Shown here piece after piece: positions 29,204-38,321 of a stretch of DNA of 64,000 nucleotides. Every line of letters starts with the position of its first letter. Within the stretch, counting starts at the first letter, position 1. A program made the translations under genes and the position numbers. This DNA is from Campylobacter hepaticus (GTDB lineage Bacteria > Campylobacterota > Campylobacteria > Campylobacterales > Campylobacteraceae): NCBI RefSeq assembly GCF_001687475.2, contig NZ_CP031611.1:310001-374000 (forward strand), written 5' to 3'. The notes beneath the pieces were generated by a model that did not search any database, was not told the DNA's origin, and worked only from the letters and a program-made list of their open reading frames with translations.

Positions 29204-29972
29204 AATAGCAGCTTTACAGTTTCCTACTTTAGCTTTAAGTGAATCAAGATTTGATTATTATCTTAAAGCTTCCAAAGATAGCGGGGTAAATTTAGTGGTT
29301 TTAGGTGAATATGTTATTAATAGTTTTTTTACAGAACTTTTACATATGCCAAAAAATATGATAAAAGAGCAAAGTGAAGCTAAAAAAGAAAGTTTAATCA
29401 AACTTTCTAAAAAATATGAACTTGAAATTATAGCCCCTTATGTCAGTGTGGAAACTAAAGCCTTAAAAAAACTTTGTTTAAAAGTGACTCCAAAGGGTAT
29501 AAAAGCTTATGAACAGCAAATTTTAATACCTTATGAGCATTGGAATGAAGAAAAATTTTTTAATAATAAAATCAATAAGGAATTAAAAATTTTTACTTTT
29601 AATCATGATAAATTAAAATGCGCTTTACTTTTTGGTTTTGAGGCACATTTTGATATTTTTTGGCAGCAAATTATGGCTAAAAAAATTGATTTAGTAATCA
29701 TTCCTAGTGCTTGTACTTTTCAAAGCAAGCAAAGATGGGAAGAGTTGTTAAAAACAAGAGCTTTTTTAAATTCTACAAATATTTTAAGAGTTAATCGTAT
29801 AGGTAAAACAAAAGATGAGTGGAATTTTTATGGTGATACTATGTGGATTAATGCTTTTGGAGAAATAGAAAGTAGATTAGGTTTTGAAGAAGAAATGTTA
29901 ATTATTGATCCTAAAAAAAGTGATGAGGCAAGGAAAATTTGGGCTTTTGATAAAATACTTAAAAATTTATAA
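29196..29972 (+). CDS. Carbon-nitrogen hydrolase (nitrilase superfamily) homologue
   Basis: A 258-residue protein of the nitrilase/amidase fold. The nucleophile cysteine is in I-I-P-S-A-C-T-F near residue 171 and the acid in L-G-E-Y-V near 42. At the site where the family has its lysine (Y-x-K-x3-L) this protein reads Y-E-Q-Q-I-L, so one catalytic residue may be missing or displaced. Substrate unknown. It overlaps xseB by 8 nt and ends a run starting at ileS. Equivalent to Cj1056c; the following Cj1055c of C. jejuni is absent here. Confidence 0.75.
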
Positions 29973-30120
29973 TTAAAATATAAACATTTTATAAAATATT
30001 TTTGTATTTTAAAATTGTAAAATTTTTTAAGATTTTTTTAAAACCTTCAAAATGAGTTTTATATTTTATTTTTAGTAAAAAAATGTTAAATTTAAGCCTT
30101 AAATCATATAAGGTTAAATG

Positions 30121-31416
30121 ATGAAAAAGATTCATTTTATTGGTATAGGCGGTATAGGAATTTCTGCTTTGGCAAGATTTTTAAGAGAAAAAGGTTATCA
30201 AGCAAGCGGAAGTGATCTTAAGGAAAGTAAAATCACTAAAGAACTTGAAAAAGAAGGTATTCAAATTAGCATTCCTCATCATCAAAATAATGTTTTAGAT
30301 AAAGATTTAATCATATATTCTGCTGCTATTAAAGAAGAAAACCCTGAATTTAAATATGCTCAAAAATTAGGTATTAAATGCCTTTCGCGTAAAGAGGCTT
30401 TGCCACTTATTTTAAAAGATAAGCGTGTTTTTGCAGTGGCTGGAGCACATGGAAAAAGCACAACTTCAAGTATTTTGGTATCTTTGCTTGATAATGCTTC
30501 TGTGATTATTGGTGCGATTTTAAAAGAATTTGGATCTAATATGATTTATAAAGAAAGTCAAAATCTTATTTTTGAAGCAGATGAAAGTGATAGTTCTTTT
30601 TTAAATTCAAATCCTTATTTAGCTATAGTTACAAATGCAGAAGCTGAGCATTTAGAACATTATGATAATGAAATTTCAAAGCTTCATAATGCTTATACAA
30701 AATTCTTAGATATGGCTAAAATACGTGTTATTAATGCTGAAGATGAATTTTTAAAACATTATTTAAATGATTCTATTAAGCTTTATCCTAGTAAAGATAT
30801 TAAAAATTGCACCATGTATATAGAAAATTTTAAACCTTTTACAAGTTTTGAGTTAAAAGATTTGGGTGAATTTAAAATTTGTGGTATGGGATATCATTTA
30901 GCTTTAGATGCATCTTTGGCGATTTTAGCAGCTTTAAATTTTGTAGATATTAAAACTATAAAATCAAGACTTCAAAATTATCAAGGTATTAAAAAGCGTT
31001 TTGATATTTTATATACAGATGAAAATTTAGCTTTAATTGATGATTATGGACATCATCCAACTGAAATTAAAGCTACTTTAAGCGCAGCTAAAGAATATGC
31101 AAGATTAGCAGGATATAAAAAAATTACTGTGATTTTTCAACCCCATCGTTATACTCGCTTATTAGCAAATTTAAATGCATTTGCAAAAGCTTTTGAAGAT
31201 ATTGATCAGCTTGTTATTTTACCTGTTTATGCTGCTGGAGAGCAAGTTATAGATCTTGATTTAAAAAAGATTTTTCCTAAAGCTTTATTTGTTGAAGATA
31301 TTAAAAGAGAGGGGAAATTTTTAGTAGCTTCTAAAGGAGAGGTTTTTGAAGAGGGGTTGATTATAGGTTTTGGTGCAGGTGATATTAGTAATAAATTAAG
31401 GCAAAAAAATGAGTAG
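30121..31416 (+). CDS. murC: UDP-N-acetylmuramate-L-alanine ligase
   Basis: A 431-residue Mur ligase adding the first amino acid of the peptidoglycan stem in the cytoplasm. The N-terminal UDP-binding loop G-I-G-G-I-G-I-S (residues 6-13), the ATP loop A-G-A-H-G-K-S-T-T near 107-115, E-A-D-E-S-D near 155 and D-D-Y-G-H-H-P-T-E near 306 are all intact. Two ATGs stand in tandem (30118 and 30121); the spacing to AAGG favours the second slightly. It overlaps the next membrane protein gene by 8 nt. Confidence 0.96.
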   Translation: MKKIHFIGIGGIGISALARFLREKGYQASGSDLKESKITKELEKEGIQISIPHHQNNVLDKDLIIYSAAIKEENPEFKYAQKLGIKCLSRKEALPLILKDKRVFAVAGAHGKSTTSSILVSLLDNASVIIGAILKEFGSNMIYKESQNLIFEADESDSSFLNSNPYLAIVTNAEAEHLEHYDNEISKLHNAYTKFLDMAKIRVINAEDEFLKHYLNDSIKLYPSKDIKNCTMYIENFKPFTSFELKDLGEFKICGMGYHLALDASLAILAALNFVDIKTIKSRLQNYQGIKKRFDILYTDENLALIDDYGHHPTEIKATLSAAKEYARLAGYKKITVIFQPHRYTRLLANLNAFAKAFEDIDQLVILPVYAAGEQVIDLDLKKIFPKALFVEDIKREGKFLVASKGEVFEEGLIIGFGAGDISNKLRQKNE

Positions 31417-31753
31417 AATATTAATTTATATTTTTATTATTTTATTTTTAAGTTTTTTGATTTTTATTTTGGATAAAAAATTAGGTAAAAAAGTGAAGCC
31501 TTTTTTTGGTATTTTATTTGTAATTTGTATTATTTTAATAGTATTTTTTGAATTTAAAAATACTCAAAAAAGTCATTTAAAAAATGATATTATTGTCGCT
31601 TTTAATCAAGGAAAAAGTATTTTATGTAAGGATATTAATATTTCTAAGATGTATTTTAATTATGAATTTGGAACAGGAAGCTTTATTTCAAAGGACAATA
31701 ATCAAAGTTTTAATTCTTTAATTATAGATATTAAAGATTGTAGGTTTGATTAA
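31409..31753 (+). CDS. Small membrane protein of unknown function
   Basis: A 114-residue protein with two hydrophobic helices (about residues 3-20 and 30-48) and a C-terminal extracytoplasmic or cytoplasmic domain of about 60 residues. No family motif is recognised. It overlaps murC by 8 nt and mutS2 by one base, so it is co-translated with them. It corresponds to Cj1053c (hypothetical membrane protein) by position. Confidence 0.7.
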   Translation: MSRILIYIFIILFLSFLIFILDKKLGKKVKPFFGILFVICIILIVFFEFKNTQKSHLKNDIIVAFNQGKSILCKDINISKMYFNYEFGTGSFISKDNNQSFNSLIIDIKDCRFD

Positions 31754-33960
31754 TGAATGAATTAAAAGAAGAGTTAATTGTAAAGCTTGATTTAAACGAT
31801 TATATAAAAGAATTTAAAACTTTTTTTGCAAGAGATAAAGATATATTTTTGCAAGGTGATAGTAAACTTCATTTTAAACGTATTGATGAGCTTTGTAAGG
31901 TTGAATTTCCTATTTTACCAAGTCTTAATAATCTTGATCAGGCTTTAATACATTTAAGCAAACAAGGGATTTTGCATTTAGATGAAATTTTTGAGTTTGT
32001 AAAGATTTTTCGTTATTTTGAAAAACTTAAAAAAATAAAATTTGGACCTAGTTTGAATTCTTGGTTAGAAAAAATACAATTAAATGATGAAATTTTAAAA
32101 TTGGGTTTAAATTTCGATGAAAAGGGTGAATTAAAAGAAAGTTTAGATGAAAGATTGAGTAATTTAAATATAGCTTTGAAAGTTAAAAAAGAAAATATTA
32201 TAAGTGAGTTTAAAAAAATTGTTTATAGTAAATCTTTAATGCCTTATCTTATAGATACACAAATTCATTTTATTAATGATCTTGAAGTTTTGCTTGTAAG
32301 GGGTGGTTTTAACCGCGTGATTAAGGCAAAAATTATATCTAGAAGTAGTGGAGGTGGTTTTTATATTCTTCCTTTAAGTATTGAAAATTTACAAAATGAT
32401 ATAGAAAAAATTAAAAATCAAAAAGAAGAAATTTATTATGAGTATGCTAACAATTTTTCTTTATTTTTAGCTAAAAATTTATTTTTTTTAAAATTTATTA
32501 ATAATGCTTTTGATCTTTTTGACCATTATAGCGCCAGGACTTTATTGGCCAAAAAAAGAGATTTAGAATTTGTTTTGTGTGATCAAAGTAAAGATTTGGT
32601 ACTTAAAAATTTTATTCATCCTGCTTTAACAAATCCAAAAAGTGTGAGCTTAGAATTTAAAAAACAAGTTTTAATTATTACAGGTGTGAATGCTGGTGGA
32701 AAATCTATGCTTTTAAAATCTATATTAAGTGCAGCATTTTTAGCTAAATATCTTTTACCTATGCATATTAAATCTAGCCATAGTAAAATTGGAACTTTTA
32801 AAGAACTTGATGCTATTATAGAAGATCCTCAAAATGTTAAAAATGATATTTCAACTTTTGCAGGTAGAATGTTGCATTTTTCTAGACTCTTTTCTAAGAA
32901 ATGTTTATTGCTAGGTATTGATGAAATAGAACTTGGAACAGATTTTGAAGAAGCAGCTTGTTTATATAGTGTTTTAATTTCAAAGCTTATTGATAGTGGT
33001 CTTAAGATGATTATTACTACGCATCATAAACGTCTTGCTATGCTTTTGGCAAAAAATGAGCAAATAGAACTTATCGCTGCTTTATATGATGAAGAAATTT
33101 CACGTCCAAAATATGAATTTTTAAAAGGTATTATAGGAAAATCTTATGCTTTTGAAACAGCCTTGCGTTATCAAATTCCACCTAATTTAGTTAGTGAAGC
33201 CAAGAAATTATATGGTGAAGATAAAGAGAATTTAGAAGAGCTCGTAGGTAAAAATATTGATCTTGAGTTAAAGCTTAAAACTAAACTTGATAGCGTAGAA
33301 CAAAAAGAAAGAAAGATAGATGCAATTTTGCATGCTTTAAAAGATCAAAAAGAAAAAAATGAAGAAGAATTGCGTATAAGCTTAAAGAATTTGGAATTAA
33401 AATTTTATGAGGCTATACAAGAAGCTAAAAAGACTATTTATTTAAAAGATATTAAAGAAAAACAAAGAAGTTTAAATAAAGCTAATGAATTAAAACGCAA
33501 TATAATTTTACCAAGCATGCAACAAAATGAAGAATTAAGAATAGGAGATTTTATAAAGTATGAAAAAATTAAAGGTAAAATTATAGCCATTGTAAAAAAT
33601 GATGCTATGATTGAAAGTCAAGGGATAAAGCTTAGAGTTCCTTTAAAATTTCTGAAAAAAACTACTCCTATAGCTGAATTAAATCCAAAAACAAGTATTA
33701 ATATTACCAAACCAAATAAGCTTAGCGTAAGTTTAGATTTGCATGGACTTAGAAGTGATGAAGCTATAAGTAGACTTGATAAATTTATATCAGATGCTTT
33801 AATAGCTGGATTTGATGAAGTTTTGATTTATCATGGTATAGGTACGGGAAAATTAGCTTTTGCTGTAAGAGAATTTTTAAAGACGCATAAAAGTGTGAAA
33901 AGCTTTCAAGATGCACCTATGAATCAAGGCGGCTTTGGTGCTAAAATAGTGAAATTATAA
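31753..33960 (+). CDS. mutS2: MutS2 endonuclease (Smr-domain recombination suppressor)
   Basis: A 735-residue MutS2 protein. The ATPase domain has Walker A T-G-V-N-A-G-G-K-S near residue 312-320, an ABC-type signature region D-I-S-T-F-A-G-R-M near 363, and Walker B L-L-G-I-D-E near 385. A long coiled coil follows (490-570), and the C-terminal Smr nuclease domain has L-D-L-H-G-L and H-G-I-G-T-G-K-L near 655-705. It lacks the mismatch-recognition domain of MutS; in Helicobacter it limits recombination and aids oxidative-damage repair. Overlaps the previous gene by one base. Confidence 0.95.
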   Translation: MNELKEELIVKLDLNDYIKEFKTFFARDKDIFLQGDSKLHFKRIDELCKVEFPILPSLNNLDQALIHLSKQGILHLDEIFEFVKIFRYFEKLKKIKFGPSLNSWLEKIQLNDEILKLGLNFDEKGELKESLDERLSNLNIALKVKKENIISEFKKIVYSKSLMPYLIDTQIHFINDLEVLLVRGGFNRVIKAKIISRSSGGGFYILPLSIENLQNDIEKIKNQKEEIYYEYANNFSLFLAKNLFFLKFINNAFDLFDHYSARTLLAKKRDLEFVLCDQSKDLVLKNFIHPALTNPKSVSLEFKKQVLIITGVNAGGKSMLLKSILSAAFLAKYLLPMHIKSSHSKIGTFKELDAIIEDPQNVKNDISTFAGRMLHFSRLFSKKCLLLGIDEIELGTDFEEAACLYSVLISKLIDSGLKMIITTHHKRLAMLLAKNEQIELIAALYDEEISRPKYEFLKGIIGKSYAFETALRYQIPPNLVSEAKKLYGEDKENLEELVGKNIDLELKLKTKLDSVEQKERKIDAILHALKDQKEKNEEELRISLKNLELKFYEAIQEAKKTIYLKDIKEKQRSLNKANELKRNIILPSMQQNEELRIGDFIKYEKIKGKIIAIVKNDAMIESQGIKLRVPLKFLKKTTPIAELNPKTSINITKPNKLSVSLDLHGLRSDEAISRLDKFISDALIAGFDEVLIYHGIGTGKLAFAVREFLKTHKSVKSFQDAPMNQGGFGAKIVKL

Positions 33961-34124
33961 ATGTCAAATAAATTTTTAGTTTAGTTTTAAAAATAAATCA
34001 TATATTCTTATTTTAACTAATAATAATCTTAAAGCAAAGTATTTACAAATATTTTATCTTATTTTATGTAGGAAAATATATTAATGTCGATAAGATTAAA
34101 TATAATAATTCATAAAGGGTGATA

Positions 34125-34724
34125 ATGTTTGATTCTTTTTTAAGTGGCTTGTTTTTAGGATTTGGGGTAAGTATTCCTTTTGGTCCTGTTAATATTTTGA
34201 TTTTAACTTATGCTTTACAAGCTTTTAAAAATTCAATTGCTGTAGGTTTTGGGGCGTTAAGTATAGATATGTGTTATTTGTTTTTGGCACAATTTGGACT
34301 TTTAAATTTTTTAGATTATGTTGTTTTTATGCGTTTTTTAGCAATTTTTGGTTTTTGTTTTTTAACTTATATGGCTTATTTAATGTTAAGAAGAAAAAAT
34401 CAAGATTTAAATTTAAAACCTAAAAAATTTAAAGAAAGTCTTTTTAAAAGTTATATAAAAGGAGCTTTTTTAAATGGTTTTAATCCTTTTGTTATAGGTT
34501 TTTGGTTAAGTACAGCAAGTGTGGTTTTAAGTAACAAACATAATTATTTTATGACTTTAGGGCTTATTGTTGCTATTCTTATTTGGATTTGTGCTTTAGC
34601 TTTTATGGTGGCAAGATATAGTTATTTTTTTAATGCGCGAGTTATTTTTATAATCAATATATTTTCAGCTATAATTATAGAGTATTTTGCTTTAAGCTTA
34701 TTATATAAAATTTTTATAGGATAA
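34125..34724 (+). CDS. LysE/RhtB-family amino-acid exporter
   Basis: A 199-residue integral membrane protein with five to six hydrophobic helices and the LysE-family N-terminal pattern F-L[13 protein letters not shown] (residues 8-22). It probably exports an amino acid or derivative; the substrate cannot be predicted. I chose ATG 34125 with GGGTGAT upstream; an in-frame GTG at 34119 lies in that ribosome binding site. It is 164 nt downstream of mutS2, a spacer where C. jejuni 11168 carries the large cjeI restriction gene (from memory), absent here. Matches Cj1049c. Confidence 0.85.
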   Translation: MFDSFLSGLFLGFGVSIPFGPVNILILTYALQAFKNSIAVGFGALSIDMCYLFLAQFGLLNFLDYVVFMRFLAIFGFCFLTYMAYLMLRRKNQDLNLKPKKFKESLFKSYIKGAFLNGFNPFVIGFWLSTASVVLSNKHNYFMTLGLIVAILIWICALAFMVARYSYFFNARVIFIINIFSAIIIEYFALSLLYKIFIG

Positions 34725-34728
34725 AAAA

Positions 34729-35826
34729 ATGAATGCAAAAGAATTCTTAATTGAGCTTTTAAAATTTAAATCAATTACTCCAAATGATGATGGAGCTTTA
34801 AATTTTATAGCTATGGAGCTTAATGATTTTGAAGCTTTTTTTATAGAAAAAGAAAGTATTAAAAATCTTTTGCTTACTAAAAAATTTAAAGATGAAGGAG
34901 AACATTTAGCTTTTGGAGGACATATAGATGTGGTACCTCCAGGTGAAGGATGGATAAGTGATCCTTTTAAACCCTTGGAAAAAGAAGATTATATTTATGC
35001 AAGAGGTGCACAGGATATGAAAAGTGGTGTTGCTGCTTTTGTATACGCAGTTAAAAATGCTGATTTTAAAGGATCAAGATTGAGTCTTATTATTACTAGT
35101 GATGAAGAAGGTGAGGCTATATATGGTACTAAAGCGGTTTTAGAATGGATGGAAGAAAAAGGTATTTTACCTGATTATGCAGTAGTTGCAGAGCCAACTT
35201 GTGTAAAAAAAATAGGTGATAGTATTAAAATAGGTAGACGTGGTTCTATTAATGGTAAACTTTTAATATGTGGCAAACAAGGGCATGCGGCTTATCCTGA
35301 AAAATGTATTAATCCTGTCCATGATTTTGCACCAGTTTTAAAACTTTTAGCTGGTTTTGATCTTGATCCAGGTAGTGCTGAATTTAGTCCTTCAAAAATA
35401 GTTATAACTGATATTCGTGCAGGTATGCAAGTAAGTAATGTTACTCCTAATGATTTAAAATTAATGTTTAATGTTCGCAATTCTCCTGATACAAATTTAG
35501 ATGATGTAAAAAGTTATGTAGAAAAAATTTGCTACGGTTTAAATTATGAATTAGATTTAAAACAATCAAGCGAAGCTTTTTTAACAGGTGCTGATAATAA
35601 AATAGCGCAAAAACTTAATGAAAGTGTGCAAAAAATTACCCAAGAGGTCCCTAATTTTAATACTAAAGGTGGGACAAGTGATGCAAGATATTTTGCAAAA
35701 TATGGAATAAAAGTTGTAGAATTTGGTGTTTGTAACGATAGAATACATGCTGTTGATGAAAGAGTGAGTATAGAAGAATTTGAAAAACTTTGTCTTGTGT
35801 TTAAAGATTTAGTGGAGAATTTTTAA
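34729..35826 (+). CDS. dapE: Succinyl-diaminopimelate desuccinylase
   Basis: A 365-residue M20-family dizinc hydrolase releasing L,L-diaminopimelate for lysine and peptidoglycan. Metal and catalytic residues appear in [10 protein letters not shown] (near 64), A-Q-D-M-K-S-G-V (near 96), T-S-D-E-E-G-E-A (near 125) and H near the end (D-R-I-H-A-V-D-E). It starts 4 nt after the exporter gene. 35 nt separate it from thiS. Confidence 0.95.
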   Translation: MNAKEFLIELLKFKSITPNDDGALNFIAMELNDFEAFFIEKESIKNLLLTKKFKDEGEHLAFGGHIDVVPPGEGWISDPFKPLEKEDYIYARGAQDMKSGVAAFVYAVKNADFKGSRLSLIITSDEEGEAIYGTKAVLEWMEEKGILPDYAVVAEPTCVKKIGDSIKIGRRGSINGKLLICGKQGHAAYPEKCINPVHDFAPVLKLLAGFDLDPGSAEFSPSKIVITDIRAGMQVSNVTPNDLKLMFNVRNSPDTNLDDVKSYVEKICYGLNYELDLKQSSEAFLTGADNKIAQKLNESVQKITQEVPNFNTKGGTSDARYFAKYGIKVVEFGVCNDRIHAVDERVSIEEFEKLCLVFKDLVENF

Positions 35827-35861
35827 TCAATAAGTTTAAAAAATTAAAAAAGGAATTTTTA

Positions 35862-36053
35862 ATGATAATTAATGGAGAAAAGCTTGATTTTAAAGAAATT
35901 AAATTTATAGATCTTGTTAAAATAAGGGATTTAAAGATTGAATTTATTGCTTTAGAATTAAATGGTAAAATCATACCAAAGAATGAGTTTGAAAATTTAG
36001 TTTTAAAGGAAAATGATAAAGCAGAAATTGTTAGTTTTGTAGGAGGCGGTTGA
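35862..36053 (+). CDS. thiS: Sulfur carrier protein ThiS
   Basis: A 63-residue ubiquitin-fold protein ending in V-G-G-G; the C-terminal Gly-Gly is adenylated by ThiF and converted to the thiocarboxylate that gives sulfur to the thiazole ring. The internal L-E-L-N-G-K-I-I-P-K pattern (residues 32-41) and K-E-N-D-K-A-E-I-V-S-F are typical. ATG at 35862 has AAAGGAA. First gene of thiS-thiF-thiG, with a 1-4 nt overlap to thiF. Confidence 0.94.
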   Translation: MIINGEKLDFKEIKFIDLVKIRDLKIEFIALELNGKIIPKNEFENLVLKENDKAEIVSFVGGG

Positions 36054-36853
36054 TGAGGATCAAATTTAATGGCAAAGAATTAAATACGCAATTTATGACA
36101 AGTTTAGATTTTTTTAAAAGTGTGAGCAAAAATGAAAACGATGTATGGATTGTTAATGGTTTTGCTACTAAAGAAAATGTAAAATTAAGTCAAAATGATG
36201 AACTTTTTTGTATAGAAAAAAATATAATGCCTCCAAAAGACGCATTAGATGCTATGATGCGAGCAAGACATACCCCAAAGCTTCATGATAAACTTAAAAT
36301 TTCAAGCGTAGCCATTTGTGGTTTGGGCGGACTTGGATCTCATATAGCTATTAATCTTGCACGCAGTGGATTGGGTTTTTTGAAACTTATTGATTTTGAT
36401 GTGGTTGAGCCTAGTAATCTTAACCGTCAAGCTTATCGTATAAGTGATTTGGCTAAATTTAAAACTGAAGCTTTAAAAGAACAAATTGTTCAGATTAATC
36501 CTTATATTAAAACTGAAATTTGTACTTTGAAAATTGATGAGGAAAATTTACCCTATTTATTTGAAGATATAGATATAGTTTGTGAGGCTTTTGATAGTGC
36601 TAGGGCAAAAGCAATGATAGCGCAAAATTTTCATAAATTTTATGCTGATACTATTTTAATTTGTGCATCAGGGCTTGCAGGATATGGAGATAGTAATAGC
36701 ATACAAACAAGAAAAATTGCAAAAAATTTTTATGTGTGCGGGGATTTGGTTAATGGTGCTAAGATAGGAAATGGACTTATGGCACCGCGTGTAAATATTT
36801 GTGCAGGTCATCAAAGCAATCTTGTTTTAGAACTTTTGGCAAATAAGGAGTAA
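36053..36853 (+). CDS. thiF: ThiS adenylyltransferase ThiF with N-terminal ThiS-like domain
   Basis: A 266-residue E1-like enzyme. Residues about 1-60 are a ThiS/ubiquitin-like segment (M-R-I-K-F-N-G-K-E-L, V-W-I-V-N-G-F, L-S-Q-N-D-E-L-F), then a linker and the Rossmann domain with C-G-L-G-G-L-G-S (near 88-95) and D-F-D-V-V-E-P-S-N-L-N-R-Q (near 112-124). It lacks the paired C-x2-C zinc motifs of E. coli ThiF, as in the shorter 'family 2' ThiF. It adenylates the ThiS C-terminus. I chose ATG 36053; TTG 36050 is possible. Confidence 0.9.
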   Translation: MRIKFNGKELNTQFMTSLDFFKSVSKNENDVWIVNGFATKENVKLSQNDELFCIEKNIMPPKDALDAMMRARHTPKLHDKLKISSVAICGLGGLGSHIAINLARSGLGFLKLIDFDVVEPSNLNRQAYRISDLAKFKTEALKEQIVQINPYIKTEICTLKIDEENLPYLFEDIDIVCEAFDSARAKAMIAQNFHKFYADTILICASGLAGYGDSNSIQTRKIAKNFYVCGDLVNGAKIGNGLMAPRVNICAGHQSNLVLELLANKE

Positions 36854-36856
36854 AAT

Positions 36857-37618
36857 GTGTATGATAAGCTAAAAATAGGCAAATATGAGTTTGATTCTAG
36901 GTTTATTTTAGGATCGGGTAAGTATTCTTTAGAGCTTATACAATCAGCCATAAAAGAAGCTAAGGCTCAAATCATTACTTTAGCTTTGCGTCGTGTAAAT
37001 ACAGGTAAAATTGCTAATATACTTGATTATATCCCAAAAAATATTATTCTTTTACCTAATACTTCAGGAGCTAGGAATGCAAATGAAGCTTTGCGTATTG
37101 CAAGACTTTCTAAAGAGCTTGGTTGTGGAGATCTTATAAAAATAGAAGTTATTGCTGATAGTAAGTATTTATTACCTAATAATTATGAAACGATTAAGGC
37201 TTGTGAGCTTTTAGCAAAAGAGGGCTTTACACCTTTAGCTTATATGCATGCTGATCTTTATGCTGCTAGAGCTATGCGTGATGCAGGAGCAGCAGCTATT
37301 ATGCCTTTAGGAGCACCTATTGGAAGCAATAAGGGTTTATGTGCTAAGGAATTTATACAAATTTTACTTAATGAAATTGATTTACCTATTATTGTTGATG
37401 CGGGTATTGGAACTCCTGCTCAAGCTTGTGAGGCTATGCAAATGGGTGTGAGTGCTGTGATGATAAATACTGCTATAGCTGAAGCTAAAGATATTGCTTT
37501 AATGGCAAAAGCTTTTTCTTTGGCAGTACAAGCTGGAAGAGCTGGATATTTAGCAGGTTTAGCAAGTGTGAGTGAAGCTAAGGCTAGTTCTCCATTAACA
37601 GGCTTTTTAAGGGATTGA
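36857..37618 (+). CDS. thiG: Thiazole synthase
   Basis: A 253-residue TIM-barrel enzyme that condenses deoxyxylulose phosphate, dehydroglycine and ThiS-bound sulfur to thiazole phosphate. Family motifs are [17 protein letters not shown] near residue 45, L-P-N-T-S-G near 66 and V-D-A-G-I-G-T-P near 180. The start is GTG at 36857, 6 nt after AAGGAG; the nearby ATG at 36855 is in a different frame that stops after a few codons. The stop overlaps the methyltransferase remnant that follows. Confidence 0.95.
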   Translation: MYDKLKIGKYEFDSRFILGSGKYSLELIQSAIKEAKAQIITLALRRVNTGKIANILDYIPKNIILLPNTSGARNANEALRIARLSKELGCGDLIKIEVIADSKYLLPNNYETIKACELLAKEGFTPLAYMHADLYAARAMRDAGAAAIMPLGAPIGSNKGLCAKEFIQILLNEIDLPIIVDAGIGTPAQACEAMQMGVSAVMINTAIAEAKDIALMAKAFSLAVQAGRAGYLAGLASVSEAKASSPLTGFLRD

Positions 37619-37907
37619 ATGTGAAATTTATAGATTTTTGTAGTGGTATTGTAGGAGGACGCCTCGGTTTAGAAAAAGCTGGATTTAGTTGCATTGCTTT
37701 TAGTGAAATTGATAAAGCCGCTATAAAAACCTATAAAAGTCTATTCAACACAAAAAATGAACTTGAATTAGGTGATTTAACTAAAATTAAACCTGAATTT
37801 TTACCTGATTTTGATTTATTAATTAGTGCTTTGCGATATATTAAGACAATGTGGTATGCAATGAATGTCAACGTGATAAAAGTATTGCTAAAAGTTTAAA
37901 GGAATAA
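37615..37907 (+). pseudogene. C5-cytosine DNA methyltransferase remnant (HinP1I/HhaI type)
   Basis: The first 72 codons encode the N-terminus of a C5-cytosine methyltransferase: motif I F-I-D-F-C-S-G-I-V-G-G-R-L-G, the E-I-D of motif II and L-G-D-L-T of motif III. The text then jumps from F-D-L-L-I-S directly to the extreme C-terminus, so the catalytic PCQ motif and target-recognition domain are missing. Past the join, D-I-L-R-Q-C-G (37835-37855), A-M-N-V-N-V-I-K (37858-37881) and S-I-A-K-S-L-K-E-stop (37881-37907) read in three successive frames; together they form the motif X tail, broken by two one-base losses. Start TTG 37615 or GTG 37621. Clearly inactive. Confidence 0.85.
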
Positions 37908-37908
37908 A

Positions 37909-38319
37909 TTGATAAATAAGATAGACTTTGGTTTAAATACAGCTAAAAATGGTTTTAAAAATGAACATTTTGTAGTTAATACTTTTAATAATTGGCAAAA
38001 TGATAGTTTAGTACAATCTTGGCTAAAAGCTATGAATTACAATATAAAAGATATTCAAAATATCAAAGCACAAAAGATTGAAAGAAATTTTAAAGTTGAT
38101 GTTCAAGTTGTTATTTTGGTGCAAATTAAATTACAGAATTTACAAGATGTGCAAAATATACAAGTAAAATTAGTATCAAATGTAAATAGAGATAGTTTAA
38201 AAATCGGTAAAATTACTATGCAAGGAAAAGGTGGAGATAACGGAAGAATAAGTGCAAATATGTTGCAATTTAAAATTAATTCTTTTGAATTGTTCACTAA
38301 AATTATTAAAAGGGATTAA
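37909..38319 (+). pseudogene. HinP1I-like restriction endonuclease with large internal deletion
   Basis: A 136-codon open frame from TTG 37909 (AAAGGA upstream). Residues 1-91 match my memory of the N-terminal half of R.HinP1I (recognises GCGC, about 247 residues): T-A-K-N-G-F-K-N-E, N-W-Q-N-D-S and N-I-Q-V-K-L-V-S-N. Residues about 93-136 match its C-terminus: I-G-K-I-T-M-Q-G-K-G-G-D-N-G-R and A-N-M-L-Q-F-K-I. The middle, some 110 residues including most of the DNA-contacting part, is deleted in frame. The Asp64 and Gln85-x-Lys87 catalytic residues may remain, but a working enzyme is very unlikely. Partner of the methyltransferase remnant upstream. Confidence 0.82.
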
Positions 38320-38321
38320 TC

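Noticed and set aside
36855-36872. ATG just upstream of thiG as start codon
   Set aside because: It is in another frame that reaches a stop after five codons; the thiG frame begins at GTG 36857.
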